Source: Chryseobacterium bernardetii (GTDB lineage Bacteria > Bacteroidota > Bacteroidia > Flavobacteriales > Weeksellaceae). Taken from it: DNA of 64,000 bases. The notes beneath the pieces were generated by a model. It worked only from the letters and a program-made list of their open reading frames with translations. It was not told the DNA's origin and did not search any database. This document shows, piece after piece, positions 14,041-22,266 of the stretch (position 1 is its first letter; the number at the start of each line of letters is the position of its first letter). The translations under genes were made by a program, and so were the position numbers. The stretch is from NCBI RefSeq assembly GCF_003815975.1, contig NZ_CP033932.1, positions 2,085,001 through 2,149,000 on the forward strand, read 5' to 3'.

Positions 14041-14991
14041 ATGAAAAAGATTTTTTACCTGTTAATTGTTGTAGGACTGTTGACTTCTTGCGTTTCCAGA
14101 AAGAACCAGGTTATTCAGCAAAACATCCTTACATTGAAGGATAGCTATTGTAAAGCGCCCTTCAAATATAACTATAGCAATAAAGTTCCATCTTACAATT
14201 CAGATTCTATTTTAGCAGCCAATAAAGATCTCAAAGAAATGTTCTCTGACCAGAGTATTCTCATTTTAAACGCATTGGATAATCTGGATGAGGTTCATGA
14301 GATTATGGAGCTTAAAAAAGATCAATCCCTGGCTTCTCAGGTTAAAGTTTTACAGTTAAAAACTAAGATCAACAGTAAAATTACTATTGCGCTCACTGAA
14401 CTTGATGCCGTAGCCGCAGAATTCGATTGCGAAGGAGAAAGAGTGGCCCAGATTGGAAACTATGTGGATAACCTTAATGCTTCCAGAAATAATAAATTGA
14501 TTCTCTATTCTATTGTTACAGGGGCGGCAGCTTCCATTGCCGGGGGAATTGTTAGTGATCAGGGCTGGAGCAATGCCATTGATATAGGTGGTGGGGTTCT
14601 GGGAGCTGGCTTCGGTTTGGCAACCCTTAATCCAAAAGGGAAAAAGGTAGAATTTATTCACCAGAGAAACCTTCTTAGGGATATCTGGAAAGGAAAACTG
14701 GAATCACCAAACTTTCCGCCGTTTATCTGGTATATGTATACTGAAAAGAAGTTTTCCAATAGGGAAGAGCGGTCCATTATCGGAAATATGAAAGAAAGAT
14801 GGCTGCACTATCAGTTTGATGATGATAGAACAGCAGCGGATCAATCCGTTATTTTCAGTGATGGCGGATATTACAGGGCAGATGATCTTCATAACCGTGC
14901 CGCTATGCTGAATCAGATGCAATCTGCAACAAGAACAATCAATCAGAACATTAATTATTTATTGCTGGATCTGGATAAATTAGTCCTTTAA
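14041..14991 (+). CDS. Lipoprotein of unknown function
   Basis: A 316-residue protein with a lipoprotein signal peptide: MKKIFYLLIVVGLLTSC gives a lipobox with Cys at residue 17. I do not recognise the mature part. Two further features stand out: a Cys pair (SYCKAP near 37 and FDCEGE near 137) that could form a disulfide, and a glycine/alanine-rich hydrophobic stretch (residues 157-200) resembling a membrane-inserting or glycine-zipper segment. It is followed after 12 bases by the palindrome upstream of the Rrf2 gene, so it is probably transcribed alone. Confidence 0.75.
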   Translation: MKKIFYLLIVVGLLTSCVSRKNQVIQQNILTLKDSYCKAPFKYNYSNKVPSYNSDSILAANKDLKEMFSDQSILILNALDNLDEVHEIMELKKDQSLASQVKVLQLKTKINSKITIALTELDAVAAEFDCEGERVAQIGNYVDNLNASRNNKLILYSIVTGAAASIAGGIVSDQGWSNAIDIGGGVLGAGFGLATLNPKGKKVEFIHQRNLLRDIWKGKLESPNFPPFIWYMYTEKKFSNREERSIIGNMKERWLHYQFDDDRTAADQSVIFSDGGYYRADDLHNRAAMLNQMQSATRTINQNINYLLLDLDKLVL

Positions 14992-15002
14992 GAAAAATTA
15001 AC

Positions 15003-15021
15003 TGTAATAAATTTTGTTACA
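15003..15021. promoter_or_regulatory. Operator palindrome upstream of the Rrf2 gene
   Basis: TGTAATAAATTTTGTTACA is a 19-bp imperfect palindrome. An almost identical one lies before the oxidoreductase gene at 15486. It is 13 bp upstream of the -7 element, so a bound repressor would block the promoter. Confidence 0.65.
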
Positions 15022-15034
15022 ATTAAAATTTGTG

Positions 15035-15042
15035 TATCTTTG
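15035..15042 (+). promoter_or_regulatory. Promoter -7 element of the Rrf2 gene
   Basis: TATCTTTG fits the consensus. It lies 13 bp before the ATG at 15056, which also shows that the longer open frame from 15014 is not the true start. Confidence 0.65.
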
Positions 15043-15055
15043 CAGAGTAATTACA

Positions 15056-15466
15056 ATGAATAACACAAGATTTGCCACGGCAATACATATCATGACCTTA
15101 TTAGCGAAAAGTCCTCAGGAGTGGCTCACTTCTGATTGGATTGCGGGTAGTATTAATGTAAATCCTGTCATTGTAAGAAAAGAGATCAGTGTCTTAAGAG
15201 AAGCAGGTTTAATTATCAGCCGACAAGGGAAAGAGGGAGGAAGCCAGCTTGCAAAAGAGGCAGGTAATATCACCATTTCTGAAATTTACAGATCCGTAAA
15301 AAATACAGAAGTTTTAGGAAAGAAAAACCAGAATCCTAATCCTGCCTGTAGTGTAGGAAAAGAAATTAACAGTCATTTAAATACGTTATTTGAAGAGACA
15401 GATCAGTTGGTAAGTAACTTTTTAGGAGATAAATCTTTGCAGGAATTCGCAGATCAGTTCGAATAA
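15056..15466 (+). CDS. Rrf2-family transcriptional regulator
   Basis: A 136-residue Rrf2-type regulator: winged-helix N-terminus MNNTRFATAIHIMTLLA, recognition region NVNPVIVRKEISVLREAGL, wing SRQGKEGGSQLAK. Only one Cys (ACSVGKEI, near residue 100) is present, so it does not carry the three-Cys Fe-S ligand set of IscR or NsrR and probably senses something else, perhaps redox through this single thiol. Matching 19-bp palindromes lie before this gene and before the downstream oxidoreductase, so it likely represses both. ATG at 15056 is chosen because a promoter lies directly upstream. Confidence 0.9.
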   Translation: MNNTRFATAIHIMTLLAKSPQEWLTSDWIAGSINVNPVIVRKEISVLREAGLIISRQGKEGGSQLAKEAGNITISEIYRSVKNTEVLGKKNQNPNPACSVGKEINSHLNTLFEETDQLVSNFLGDKSLQEFADQFE

Positions 15467-15485
15467 AAATTTTTTTACCATTAAA

Positions 15486-15504
15486 TGTAATAAAATTTAT
15501 TACA
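15486..15504. promoter_or_regulatory. Operator palindrome upstream of the oxidoreductase gene
   Basis: TGTAATAAAATTTATTACA is a 19-bp palindrome with only the central positions asymmetric. It matches the site at 15003 at 17 of 19 positions and lies 25 bp before the ATG of the target gene. Confidence 0.7.
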
Positions 15505-15528
15505 ATTTAATTTTTAAAATAAAATATT

Positions 15529-16182
15529 ATGAAAAAAGTAGCAGTAATTGGTGCAACCGGATTTGTAGGAGCACATATCGTAACAGAATTAGCAGACAGA
15601 GGATATGCAGTAGAAGCTTTAGTAAGAGATGCATCAAAGGTAAAAACACAGCAAAATGTAACGGCAAAAAGCGTTGATGTAAACAATGTAGAAGAATTAG
15701 CTGAAGCTTTAAAGGGGAATGATGCGGTAATCAGTGCTTTTAATGCAGGATGGACCAATCCAAATCTTTACAATGACTTCTTGAAGGGTTCTGAAAATAT
15801 TGAAAAAGCAGTAGAAGAATCAGGAATAAAAAGACTGATCGTAGTAGGAGGAGCGGGAAGCCTCTATACGCCAGACAATGTTCAGATCGTTGATACACCG
15901 GATTTCCCGGATGCTTACAAACCAGGAGCAACTGCAGCAAGAGATTACCTGAACAAAATCAAAGAAAATAATACACTTGACTGGACTTTCTTCAGCCCTG
16001 CCATAGAAATGAATCAGGCAAATGTGGGAACAAGAACAGGTAAATACAGAACCTCACTGGAAACGCCTGTATTTGATGAAAACGGAAGAAGCCAGCTTTC
16101 GGTAGAAGATGTAGCTGTAGTTCTGGTGGATGAACTGGAGCAGAATAATCACATCCGTGAACGTTTCACAGCAGCTTACTAA
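15529..16182 (+). CDS. NAD(P)H-binding oxidoreductase (NmrA/SDR-a type)
   Basis: A 217-residue Rossmann-fold protein with the dinucleotide motif GATGFVGAHI at residues 8-17. The body matches NAD(P)H-binding NmrA-like or flavin-reductase-like proteins (VGGAGSLYTP, TFFSPAIEM). There is no classical YxxxK catalytic pair that I can place, as expected for the atypical SDR group. The gene has an Rrf2-type palindrome in its leader and is followed after 16 bases by the MBL-fold gene, so the three form one regulated group, probably for a redox or electrophile response. Confidence 0.85.
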   Translation: MKKVAVIGATGFVGAHIVTELADRGYAVEALVRDASKVKTQQNVTAKSVDVNNVEELAEALKGNDAVISAFNAGWTNPNLYNDFLKGSENIEKAVEESGIKRLIVVGGAGSLYTPDNVQIVDTPDFPDAYKPGATAARDYLNKIKENNTLDWTFFSPAIEMNQANVGTRTGKYRTSLETPVFDENGRSQLSVEDVAVVLVDELEQNNHIRERFTAAY

Positions 16183-16198
16183 TTAAAAAAGAACAAAA

Positions 16199-17371
16199 AT
16201 GTTAAAAAGAAAGTTATTATCATTAATAGCTGTTTTAAGTTTCATCAGCCTATTTGCAGGAAGCCTGAAAGTTAAAGTCTATAATCCCGGAACCAAGGCT
16301 ATTTTTCCAATTACTTCTACCATTATTTATGGTGATAAAGATGCTATGCTTATTGATGCTCAGTTTCAAAAGCAATATGCAGAACAGTTGGTAAAAGAAA
16401 TCAAAGCCACCGGAAAACATCTGAAGACAGTTTTTATTTCTCACAGCGATCCGGATTTCTATTTTGGACTAGATGTAATTAAAAAAGCCTTTCCGAACGT
16501 AAAAATCATTTCTACAGCACAAACTGCCTACCTTATTTCCGCTTCAAAGGATGATAAACTGGCAGTCTGGAAACCACAGCTGAAAACAGATGCTCCATCA
16601 GAAATCCTTGTTCCGGAAGCGGTAACTTCTGTTCCTGATCTTGAAGGAAATAAAATTGAGATCAGACATAATCCTGAAGATCCTGCTCACAGCTTTCTCT
16701 GGATTCCGTCTATCAAAACCATTGCAGGAGGAATTTCAGTTTCTGTGGATTCACATCTTTGGATGGCAGATACTCAGAATGTAAAGGCTATTGATCAGTG
16801 GATTGGGCAAATTGATGCTATGAAGTCATTAAAGCCTGAGCAGGTAGTGCCCTCTCATTTTGCTAAACAATCTTTGTCTCCGTTATCTCTGGATTTTGTA
16901 AAAGGATACCTTGAAAACTACAGAAAAGCCGTAACTGAAAATAAAACTTCATCTGCGATTGTAGGTTATATGGTAAAACAGTATCCTGATCTTCCGGGAA
17001 AAGATGAATTGGAAATGGGAGTAAAAGTTTTCCTTGGTGAAATGGAATGGGATTTAAAATCACCATATCCAGCTATCGGACAGAAGGTAGAAGTTGATTT
17101 TGGAACAGTAAAATTCCTTTTGGATTTTAAAGACAATAAAACAATGACCTTCACCGGAACAACAGGAAGCTCAAAAGACAGTACTGATACAGTAGAATAT
17201 ACAGCTGTGGAGGTGGCAAAGAATGTTTTTATGGTTTACTGGCATGAACCTCATTTAGGTTTCAATGTAACGCATATTCAGGATTACAATAAAAATATAG
17301 TATATTCCAACATTGCAGGGCCAGACGGAACCTTCACCCACCCGAAAGGAACGCTTAAGATCTTAAAATAA
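16199..17371 (+). CDS. Secreted MBL-fold hydrolase fused to a MoaF-like domain
   Basis: A 390-residue exported protein: a signal peptide of about 20 residues, then a metallo-beta-lactamase fold domain (to about residue 275), then a C-terminal beta-rich domain (about 285-390; VFMVYWHEPHLGFNVTHIQD) that resembles MoaF-like lipocalin proteins. The metal-binding motif is altered: the usual HxHxDH is here HSDPDFYFG, so only part of the normal zinc ligands is present, although HSFLWIPSIKTI and PSHFAK could supply others. Catalysis is therefore uncertain. It is the last gene of the Rrf2-controlled group, with a strong terminator directly after it. Confidence 0.75.
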   Translation: MLKRKLLSLIAVLSFISLFAGSLKVKVYNPGTKAIFPITSTIIYGDKDAMLIDAQFQKQYAEQLVKEIKATGKHLKTVFISHSDPDFYFGLDVIKKAFPNVKIISTAQTAYLISASKDDKLAVWKPQLKTDAPSEILVPEAVTSVPDLEGNKIEIRHNPEDPAHSFLWIPSIKTIAGGISVSVDSHLWMADTQNVKAIDQWIGQIDAMKSLKPEQVVPSHFAKQSLSPLSLDFVKGYLENYRKAVTENKTSSAIVGYMVKQYPDLPGKDELEMGVKVFLGEMEWDLKSPYPAIGQKVEVDFGTVKFLLDFKDNKTMTFTGTTGSSKDSTDTVEYTAVEVAKNVFMVYWHEPHLGFNVTHIQDYNKNIVYSNIAGPDGTFTHPKGTLKILK

Positions 17372-17372
17372 A

Positions 17373-17402
17373 AAAACAGCTGCCATTGGCAGCTGTTTTT
17401 TG
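17373..17402 (+). terminator. Terminator after the MBL-fold gene
   Basis: AAAACAGCTGCC (17373-17384) pairs with GGCAGCTGTTTT (17388-17399), a 12-bp stem with a 3-nt loop, followed by T residues. Confidence 0.88.
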
Positions 17403-17632
17403 TTGTACTTTATGGGTTAATCATAAAAATTATCCTCAACGCTTCATCGAATCAGCAAGCTGATTCCATTCTTTGCTCCCTTAATCTTTGAAATAAGAAA
17501 CATAAAACTTTGCGTTGAAATAATTTCCGCAGATCTCACAGATTTCGCAGATGTATGCATTAAAAAAATCTGTTTAATCTGCATTATCAGCGAGAGCATA
17601 AAATAATTATCAGATCTATCCTTTAAAGAAAA
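17403..17632. other. Intergenic repeat-like segment
   Basis: The sequence around 17500-17600 (CGCAGATCTCACAGATTT and similar) resembles the dispersed non-coding repeats of Bacteroidota intergenic regions. A 66-codon open frame crosses it on the minus strand but has no protein-like character. No gene is called here. Confidence 0.4.
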
Positions 17633-17660
17633 AAGCTGCCTCATTGGAGACAGCTTCTTT
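17633..17660 (-). terminator. Terminator of the M23 peptidase gene
   Basis: AAGCTG-CTC pairs with GAG-CAGCTT with one internal mismatch (17633-17642 with 17647-17656). On the minus strand it is followed by a T run, immediately after the peptidase stop. Confidence 0.7.
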
Positions 17661-18695
17661 TTATAAATTCATAAACAACCTCGGATTCACCGGAGTATTG
17701 TTCTTATGCACTTCATAATGAAGATGAGGCCCTGTAGATCTGCCGGAGTTCCCGGATTTAGCAATCACCTGGCCTACTTTTACTTTATCATTCACCTTAG
17801 AAACAAGTTGTGATAAGTGCCCATAGAGGGTTGCCAGTCCGTTTCCATGAGAAACAATTACGCAATTTCCGTAACCACCTTTCTGTCCGGAGAAAATAAC
17901 AGTCCCTGCAGCAGCAGCTCTTACATCTGAACCGAATGCAACGGCAATATCCAGTCCTTTATGGAACTGCATCTGATCTGCTTCAGCGGGTGGATTGTTT
18001 TTTTCCATAGGAGCAGCCTTAGAAGTAGTAGTTCCTGCAACAGCCTTTGCTGCAGACGTTGGAGCAGCCGGTGCAGAAGCTACAGGAGTAGCCTTGGGGG
18101 TTACCATCACTTTAACTTCTCTTTTATTTCCATAGCTGTCTGTCAGTTCAATGACTTTCTCTACAGGTTCGGCTTTTACCTCGGGCTTCGGGGCAGCAGC
18201 AACAACTGGTTTAGCTTCTGTAGCGGAACTTGATTTTACCGAAGCAAAAACAGTTTTAAATGGGATAGGATTTTTTCTGATCCCAAAATTAGATGAAATA
18301 TATCCGTCTGTAGGCATTCCTAATGGAACCTGCATCAGTTTTTTCTGTAAGTCCATCAAATACTGGCTGTATCGGTTGGCTTGTTTGGAAAGATAAATAG
18401 AATTGGAGATACTGTCCTGATCAAGCATCATCAGCTTTTCATTTGAAATATCTTTAGATTTCAGGAAAGAGTTCAGTTGGGACACTGTCTGATCTACAAG
18501 GGTAAGATCAGTTTTCATTTTCAGATAATCTACACTGTCTTTTTCAGTGTTTATTTTTACAAGGTTCACTTCATACAATTTATCATCTCTTTCAGAAAAG
18601 AGCTTTGCAATAAAAACACCTTGTGCAAAAACTACTAATAAAAGTCCTCCGAGGAGAATGTTTACGTTCTTCTTGCTGTTTAGAAATTTTTTCAT
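17661..18695 (-). CDS. M23-family peptidase with a long insert in the catalytic domain
   Basis: A 344-residue membrane-anchored zinc peptidase acting on peptidoglycan cross-bridges. It has one N-terminal membrane segment (residues 11-32), a coiled-coil periplasmic region, then a LytM domain: YISSNFGIRKNPI, FHKGLDIA (zinc ligands His and Asp), and GPHLHYEV (catalytic HxH). Between the first strand and the HxxxD motif there is an insert of about 94 residues rich in Ala, Pro, Lys and Thr, unlike the compact loop in most M23 enzymes. All catalytic residues are present. The start MKKFLNSK is preferred over an ATG 14 codons upstream because it gives a normal anchor. Confidence 0.85.
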   Translation of the reverse strand: MKKFLNSKKNVNILLGGLLLVVFAQGVFIAKLFSERDDKLYEVNLVKINTEKDSVDYLKMKTDLTLVDQTVSQLNSFLKSKDISNEKLMMLDQDSISNSIYLSKQANRYSQYLMDLQKKLMQVPLGMPTDGYISSNFGIRKNPIPFKTVFASVKSSSATEAKPVVAAAPKPEVKAEPVEKVIELTDSYGNKREVKVMVTPKATPVASAPAAPTSAAKAVAGTTTSKAAPMEKNNPPAEADQMQFHKGLDIAVAFGSDVRAAAAGTVIFSGQKGGYGNCVIVSHGNGLATLYGHLSQLVSKVNDKVKVGQVIAKSGNSGRSTGPHLHYEVHKNNTPVNPRLFMNL

Positions 18696-18895
18696 ATTTC
18701 CTCTCTTAGAATATTTAAAACGGTTTTTCAGCTGCAAATTTAATTAAAAATAAGTTTTGTGAGTTATTATTAATTAAAATTCAGTTTTTTCTGTATCTAA
18801 CGCTGAATTGTATATTTAATTGTGCTTAAGCATTATTTTTTTCAGAAACTGGTTTTTTATCATGCCTTAAAGTATCCTGTTAAATCTTTGTTTAA

Positions 18896-18903
18896 TATAT
18901 TTG
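18896..18903 (+). promoter_or_regulatory. Promoter -7 element of the GpsA-like gene
   Basis: TATATTTG fits the consensus and lies 17 bp before the ATG at 18921, supporting that start over the longer frame. Confidence 0.6.
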
Positions 18904-18920
18904 CAGTTCACATTCCAATT

Positions 18921-19961
18921 ATGGCTAAAAAGAAAATTATTTCAGAATCTTCGAATCCCAAAAAGACTAAAAAGGATGTTTCTGTAGGAGTAGTAGGAAG
19001 TGGAAGTTTTGCCACTGCTATTGTAAAAATGCTTGTTGAAAACTGTAAAGTTGTACACTGGTGCGTAAGAAGTGAATTTGTAAAAGGAGCCATTGAGCTT
19101 CGCGGGCATAATCCTACTTACCTTACTGCCGCTCATTTTAACCTGAAGAGTTTAAAATTAACCACAGATATTAATGAATTGGTTTCAGCCTGCGATGTTA
19201 TTGTTTTGGCAACACCTTCCATTTATTTGTCGGATACTTTGGATAAGATGACGTGTGATTATTCAGATAAAATCTTTGTTTCTGCAATTAAAGGAATTAT
19301 TCCAAAAGTAAATGATGTAGTAGCGCATTATCTGCGTGATGAATTTAAAATCGGTTTTAGGAACCAGGCTGTTATTGCAGGGCCTTGTCATGCTGAAGAA
19401 GTAGCGATGGAAAGGCTTTCTTATCTTACTATTGCAACTGTAGAAGATGAAACAGCAGAAAAGCTGGAAGGAATTTTCAGTTCAGATTTCATTAAAGTAC
19501 AGACCAGCAAAGATATTCTGGGAAATGAATACAGTGCTATTCTTAAAAATATTTTTGCCATAGGAGCCGGAATTGCCAGTGGATTAGGGTATGGAGATAA
19601 CTTTACCGCTGTTTTTGTTTCCAATGCGATCCGTGAAATGGAAGTTTTTCTGGAAGCAATTTATGAAGCTCCAAGAGATGTAAACGAAAGTGCTTATCTG
19701 GGAGACCTTTTGGTAACAGCCTACTCTCTGTTCTCAAGAAACAGGAATCTTGGAAATCTTATCGGAAAAGGATACACTGTGAAATCAGCAATCCAATCAA
19801 TGAACATGGTAGCAGAAGGATATTATGCTGCACAGTCTATCTATAAAACATCAAAACAGAAAAATCTTAAATTACCGATTATTGATACAGTGTATGCTAT
19901 TCTTTATGAAGGTAAAAATGCTGAAAAGCAGTTTAAAAAATTAACTGCAAAACTGAACTAA
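18921..19961 (+). CDS. gpsA: NAD(P)H-dependent glycerol-3-phosphate dehydrogenase
   Basis: This 346-residue enzyme reduces dihydroxyacetone phosphate to sn-glycerol-3-phosphate for phospholipid synthesis. The dinucleotide-binding motif GVVGSGSFATAIVKML lies after a lysine-rich 30-residue N-terminal extension. The catalytic region includes SAIKGI, the motif AGPCHAEEVA, and NEYSAILKNIFAIGAG containing the catalytic Lys. The length fits the family. The frame is open 33 codons further upstream, but a -7 promoter element lies there, so the ATG at 18921 is chosen. Confidence 0.88.
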   Translation: MAKKKIISESSNPKKTKKDVSVGVVGSGSFATAIVKMLVENCKVVHWCVRSEFVKGAIELRGHNPTYLTAAHFNLKSLKLTTDINELVSACDVIVLATPSIYLSDTLDKMTCDYSDKIFVSAIKGIIPKVNDVVAHYLRDEFKIGFRNQAVIAGPCHAEEVAMERLSYLTIATVEDETAEKLEGIFSSDFIKVQTSKDILGNEYSAILKNIFAIGAGIASGLGYGDNFTAVFVSNAIREMEVFLEAIYEAPRDVNESAYLGDLLVTAYSLFSRNRNLGNLIGKGYTVKSAIQSMNMVAEGYYAAQSIYKTSKQKNLKLPIIDTVYAILYEGKNAEKQFKKLTAKLN

Positions 19962-19982
19962 AGAGATTATTATAAAATACAT

Positions 19983-20020
19983 AAGCTCTGTTGTACACTT
20001 GTATGGCAGAGCTTTTTGTT
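19983..20020 (+). terminator. Terminator after the GpsA-like gene
   Basis: AAGCTCTG (19983-19990) pairs with CAGAGCTT (20007-20014) and is followed by TTTG and further T residues. Confidence 0.7.
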
Positions 20021-20282
20021 TTTAATGCAGCGTTCACAGAGCTTTTTTTGCTGAAGGAAAAACGGTATGAAATATATCTTAGCGACTCTCAGGGTTTATA
20101 AAATTTAGATTTGTAATCTGATGGTTTTAATAAATGAAATGAACAAAATAAATTGATACTTTCCATCATATCAACTTGCGTAATTCATAAGTGTTTTTAG
20201 AACAAAAATTAACGTGTTAAAATCGTTAAACGCGTTTCTCTTTTTAAAACTTTTCCCGAAATTTGAACAAAAATTTAGAATT

Positions 20283-21788
20283 ATGCCACAATCGCTTACA
20301 AGCAGAACACCGAAACCTAAATATGACGTTGTACTGATAGGGGGCGGAATCATGAGCGCTACTTTAGCAACGCTGCTTCATGAATTTGATCCGAAACTTG
20401 AAATTGCCATCTTCGAAAGACTAGGAAGATTTGCCAAGGAAAGTACAGCAGCTTGGAACAACGCCGGAACAGGACACTCCGCATTTTGTGAGCTAAATTA
20501 TACACCTGAACAGCCTGATGGTAGTATTGATATCAAGAAAGCAGAAAGTATTGCAGAACAGTTTGAAATTTCAAAACAGTTCTGGGCTTATTTATTAGCG
20601 AAAGGATATATTCAGGAGCCAAAGGATTTCATCAATTCCTGCCCGCATATGAGCCTTGTATTTGGTGAAAAAGATGCTGAATATCTTAAGAAACGTTATG
20701 ATAAAATGTCAGAATCAGTACTTTTCTCAGGAATGGAATTTTCTACAGATCATGATAAACTGAGAGAATGGATTCCACTGGTAATGAGTAAAAGAAACAA
20801 GTCTGAAGTAATGGCGGCTACCAAAATGGATATGGGAACAGATGTGAACTTCGGAACATTGACAAGAAAGATGGGCAGACACCTTCTGGAAGATTCAAAA
20901 GTTGAAGTATTCCTGTATCATGAAGTGAAAGATATCAGCCCCAGAGAAGATGGTAAGTGGGAAATGAAAGTGAAAGACAGAATCCATAGTCATAAACAGG
21001 AAGTAAATGCAGATTTTGTATTCATTGGCGCCGGAGGATATGCGCTTCCGTTACTGGACAGCTCAGATATCAAAGAAAGTGAAGGATATGGAGGCTTCCC
21101 GGTTTCAGGACAATGGCTGGTAACCCATAATCAGGAATTGGTAGAGAAACACCAGGCTAAAGTATATACACAGGCAACGGTAGATGCTCCTCCAATGTCT
21201 GTTCCACACCTTGATCTTAGAATTATTGATGGACAAAAGGCTCTTCTTTTCGGTCCTTTCGCAGGGTTTTCAACAAAATTCCTGAAAGAGGGAAGCTATC
21301 TTGATCTACCGGAAAGTGTGAATACTAAAAACTTAAGATCTTTATTTGGTGCGTGGTGGCATAATCTTCCGCTTACTAAATATCTTATTCAGCAGGTAGC
21401 GATGACCAAGTCTCAAAGAATGCAGCATTTGAGGGAATTTATCAAAGATGCTAAAGAAGAAGACTGGGAATTGAAAGTAGCCGGGCAAAGAGTTCAGATT
21501 ATTAAAAAGGATGATAAATTAGGAGGTAAACTGGAGTTCGGAACTGAAGTAGTGGTAAATAAGAACGGTACCATTGCTTCCTTATTGGGAGCTTCACCAG
21601 GTGCATCTACAGCTGTACAGGCAATGCTTACTGTTCTTGAAAAATGTTTTCCTGAGAAACTTAACGGAGAATGGAAAGAAAAACTGCTGGAAATGGTTCC
21701 GTCATACGGGCAAAAGCTGGCAGGAAATCCTGAACTTACTGAAAAGGTAAGAGCATATACCAAGGAAAAGCTGGAATTAGAATACTAA
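20283..21788 (+). CDS. mqo: Malate:quinone oxidoreductase
   Basis: A 501-residue FAD enzyme that oxidises malate to oxaloacetate and passes electrons to the quinone pool. Visible signatures are the FAD motif DVVLIGGGIMSATLATLL near the N-terminus, STAAWNNAGTGHSAFCELNY, and FIGAGGYALPLLDSS. The C-terminal segment FGTEVVV to GASPGASTAV is also typical. It is a peripheral membrane enzyme of the citric acid cycle. The ATG at 20283 is chosen over an upstream TTG at 20214 because family members start close to the FAD motif. Confidence 0.92.
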   Translation: MPQSLTSRTPKPKYDVVLIGGGIMSATLATLLHEFDPKLEIAIFERLGRFAKESTAAWNNAGTGHSAFCELNYTPEQPDGSIDIKKAESIAEQFEISKQFWAYLLAKGYIQEPKDFINSCPHMSLVFGEKDAEYLKKRYDKMSESVLFSGMEFSTDHDKLREWIPLVMSKRNKSEVMAATKMDMGTDVNFGTLTRKMGRHLLEDSKVEVFLYHEVKDISPREDGKWEMKVKDRIHSHKQEVNADFVFIGAGGYALPLLDSSDIKESEGYGGFPVSGQWLVTHNQELVEKHQAKVYTQATVDAPPMSVPHLDLRIIDGQKALLFGPFAGFSTKFLKEGSYLDLPESVNTKNLRSLFGAWWHNLPLTKYLIQQVAMTKSQRMQHLREFIKDAKEEDWELKVAGQRVQIIKKDDKLGGKLEFGTEVVVNKNGTIASLLGASPGASTAVQAMLTVLEKCFPEKLNGEWKEKLLEMVPSYGQKLAGNPELTEKVRAYTKEKLELEY

Positions 21789-21794
21789 ATATTA

Positions 21795-21842
21795 ATAATG
21801 AGCAATGAATAAGCTGTATCAACAATATTTATTCATTGCTCA
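21795..21842. repeat. Intergenic inverted repeat after mqo
   Basis: GAGCAATGAATAA is repeated inverted as TTATTCATTGCTC around an 18-base spacer. The motif AATGAGCAATGA recurs in modified form near 26885-26905, so it looks like a dispersed repeat that may also act as a terminator for mqo. Confidence 0.5.
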
Positions 21843-21863
21843 TCCTTATTACTTAATAGAAAG

Positions 21864-22265
21864 GTGGAAGAAATAGTTATAAAGCCGGTTATTGCAAAAG
21901 AACTCCTGGAGTCTCTTCAGACAAAAGCAGAAGAGGAAAAACAGGTGATTGTACACTGTTGCTTTCTCGCATCACCATTTTTAGGAAACCTGATCAGGAT
22001 CTGGCATTCAACTTATCTTTTTGACAACCAGTCTGAACATAGGAGCAAGCTGATTCATGCAGAGAACATCTCCATCTCTCCTTATTGGACGCCTGTTCCC
22101 TTTATGCAGGATTTTTGGTTTACCTTGATCTTTTCAGGGTTACCTAAAGACTGTAAAAGTTTTGATCTTAAAGAAGTTATTCCTGAGGAAGGAGGTTTTT
22201 TTGTAGAATCTATTAAGAGGAATTCTTCAGATGTTTACCGGGTAAAAATTTCTGAATCTTATTAA
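21864..22265 (+). CDS. Unknown protein coupled to an ANT(6)-like gene
   Basis: A 133-residue soluble protein I do not recognise. The N-terminal half has a possible beta-strand core with a Cys pair (IVHCCFLASP). The C-terminal half is acidic, ending VYRVKISESY. It starts at GTG (21864), the only start that fits the end of the inverted repeat, and its stop is one base before the ATG of the nucleotidyltransferase gene, so the two are translationally linked. The function may relate to that enzyme but nothing in the sequence shows it. Confidence 0.7.
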   Translation: MEEIVIKPVIAKELLESLQTKAEEEKQVIVHCCFLASPFLGNLIRIWHSTYLFDNQSEHRSKLIHAENISISPYWTPVPFMQDFWFTLIFSGLPKDCKSFDLKEVIPEEGGFFVESIKRNSSDVYRVKISESY

Positions 22266-22266
22266 G

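Noticed and set aside
15014..15055. Longer N-terminus of the Rrf2 regulator from 15014
   Set aside because: It overlaps the operator and the -7 element, so it would precede the transcription start.
17444..17644. 66-codon minus-strand frame between the MBL-fold and M23 genes
   Set aside because: It lies in repeat-like intergenic sequence between two terminators and shows no protein-like composition.
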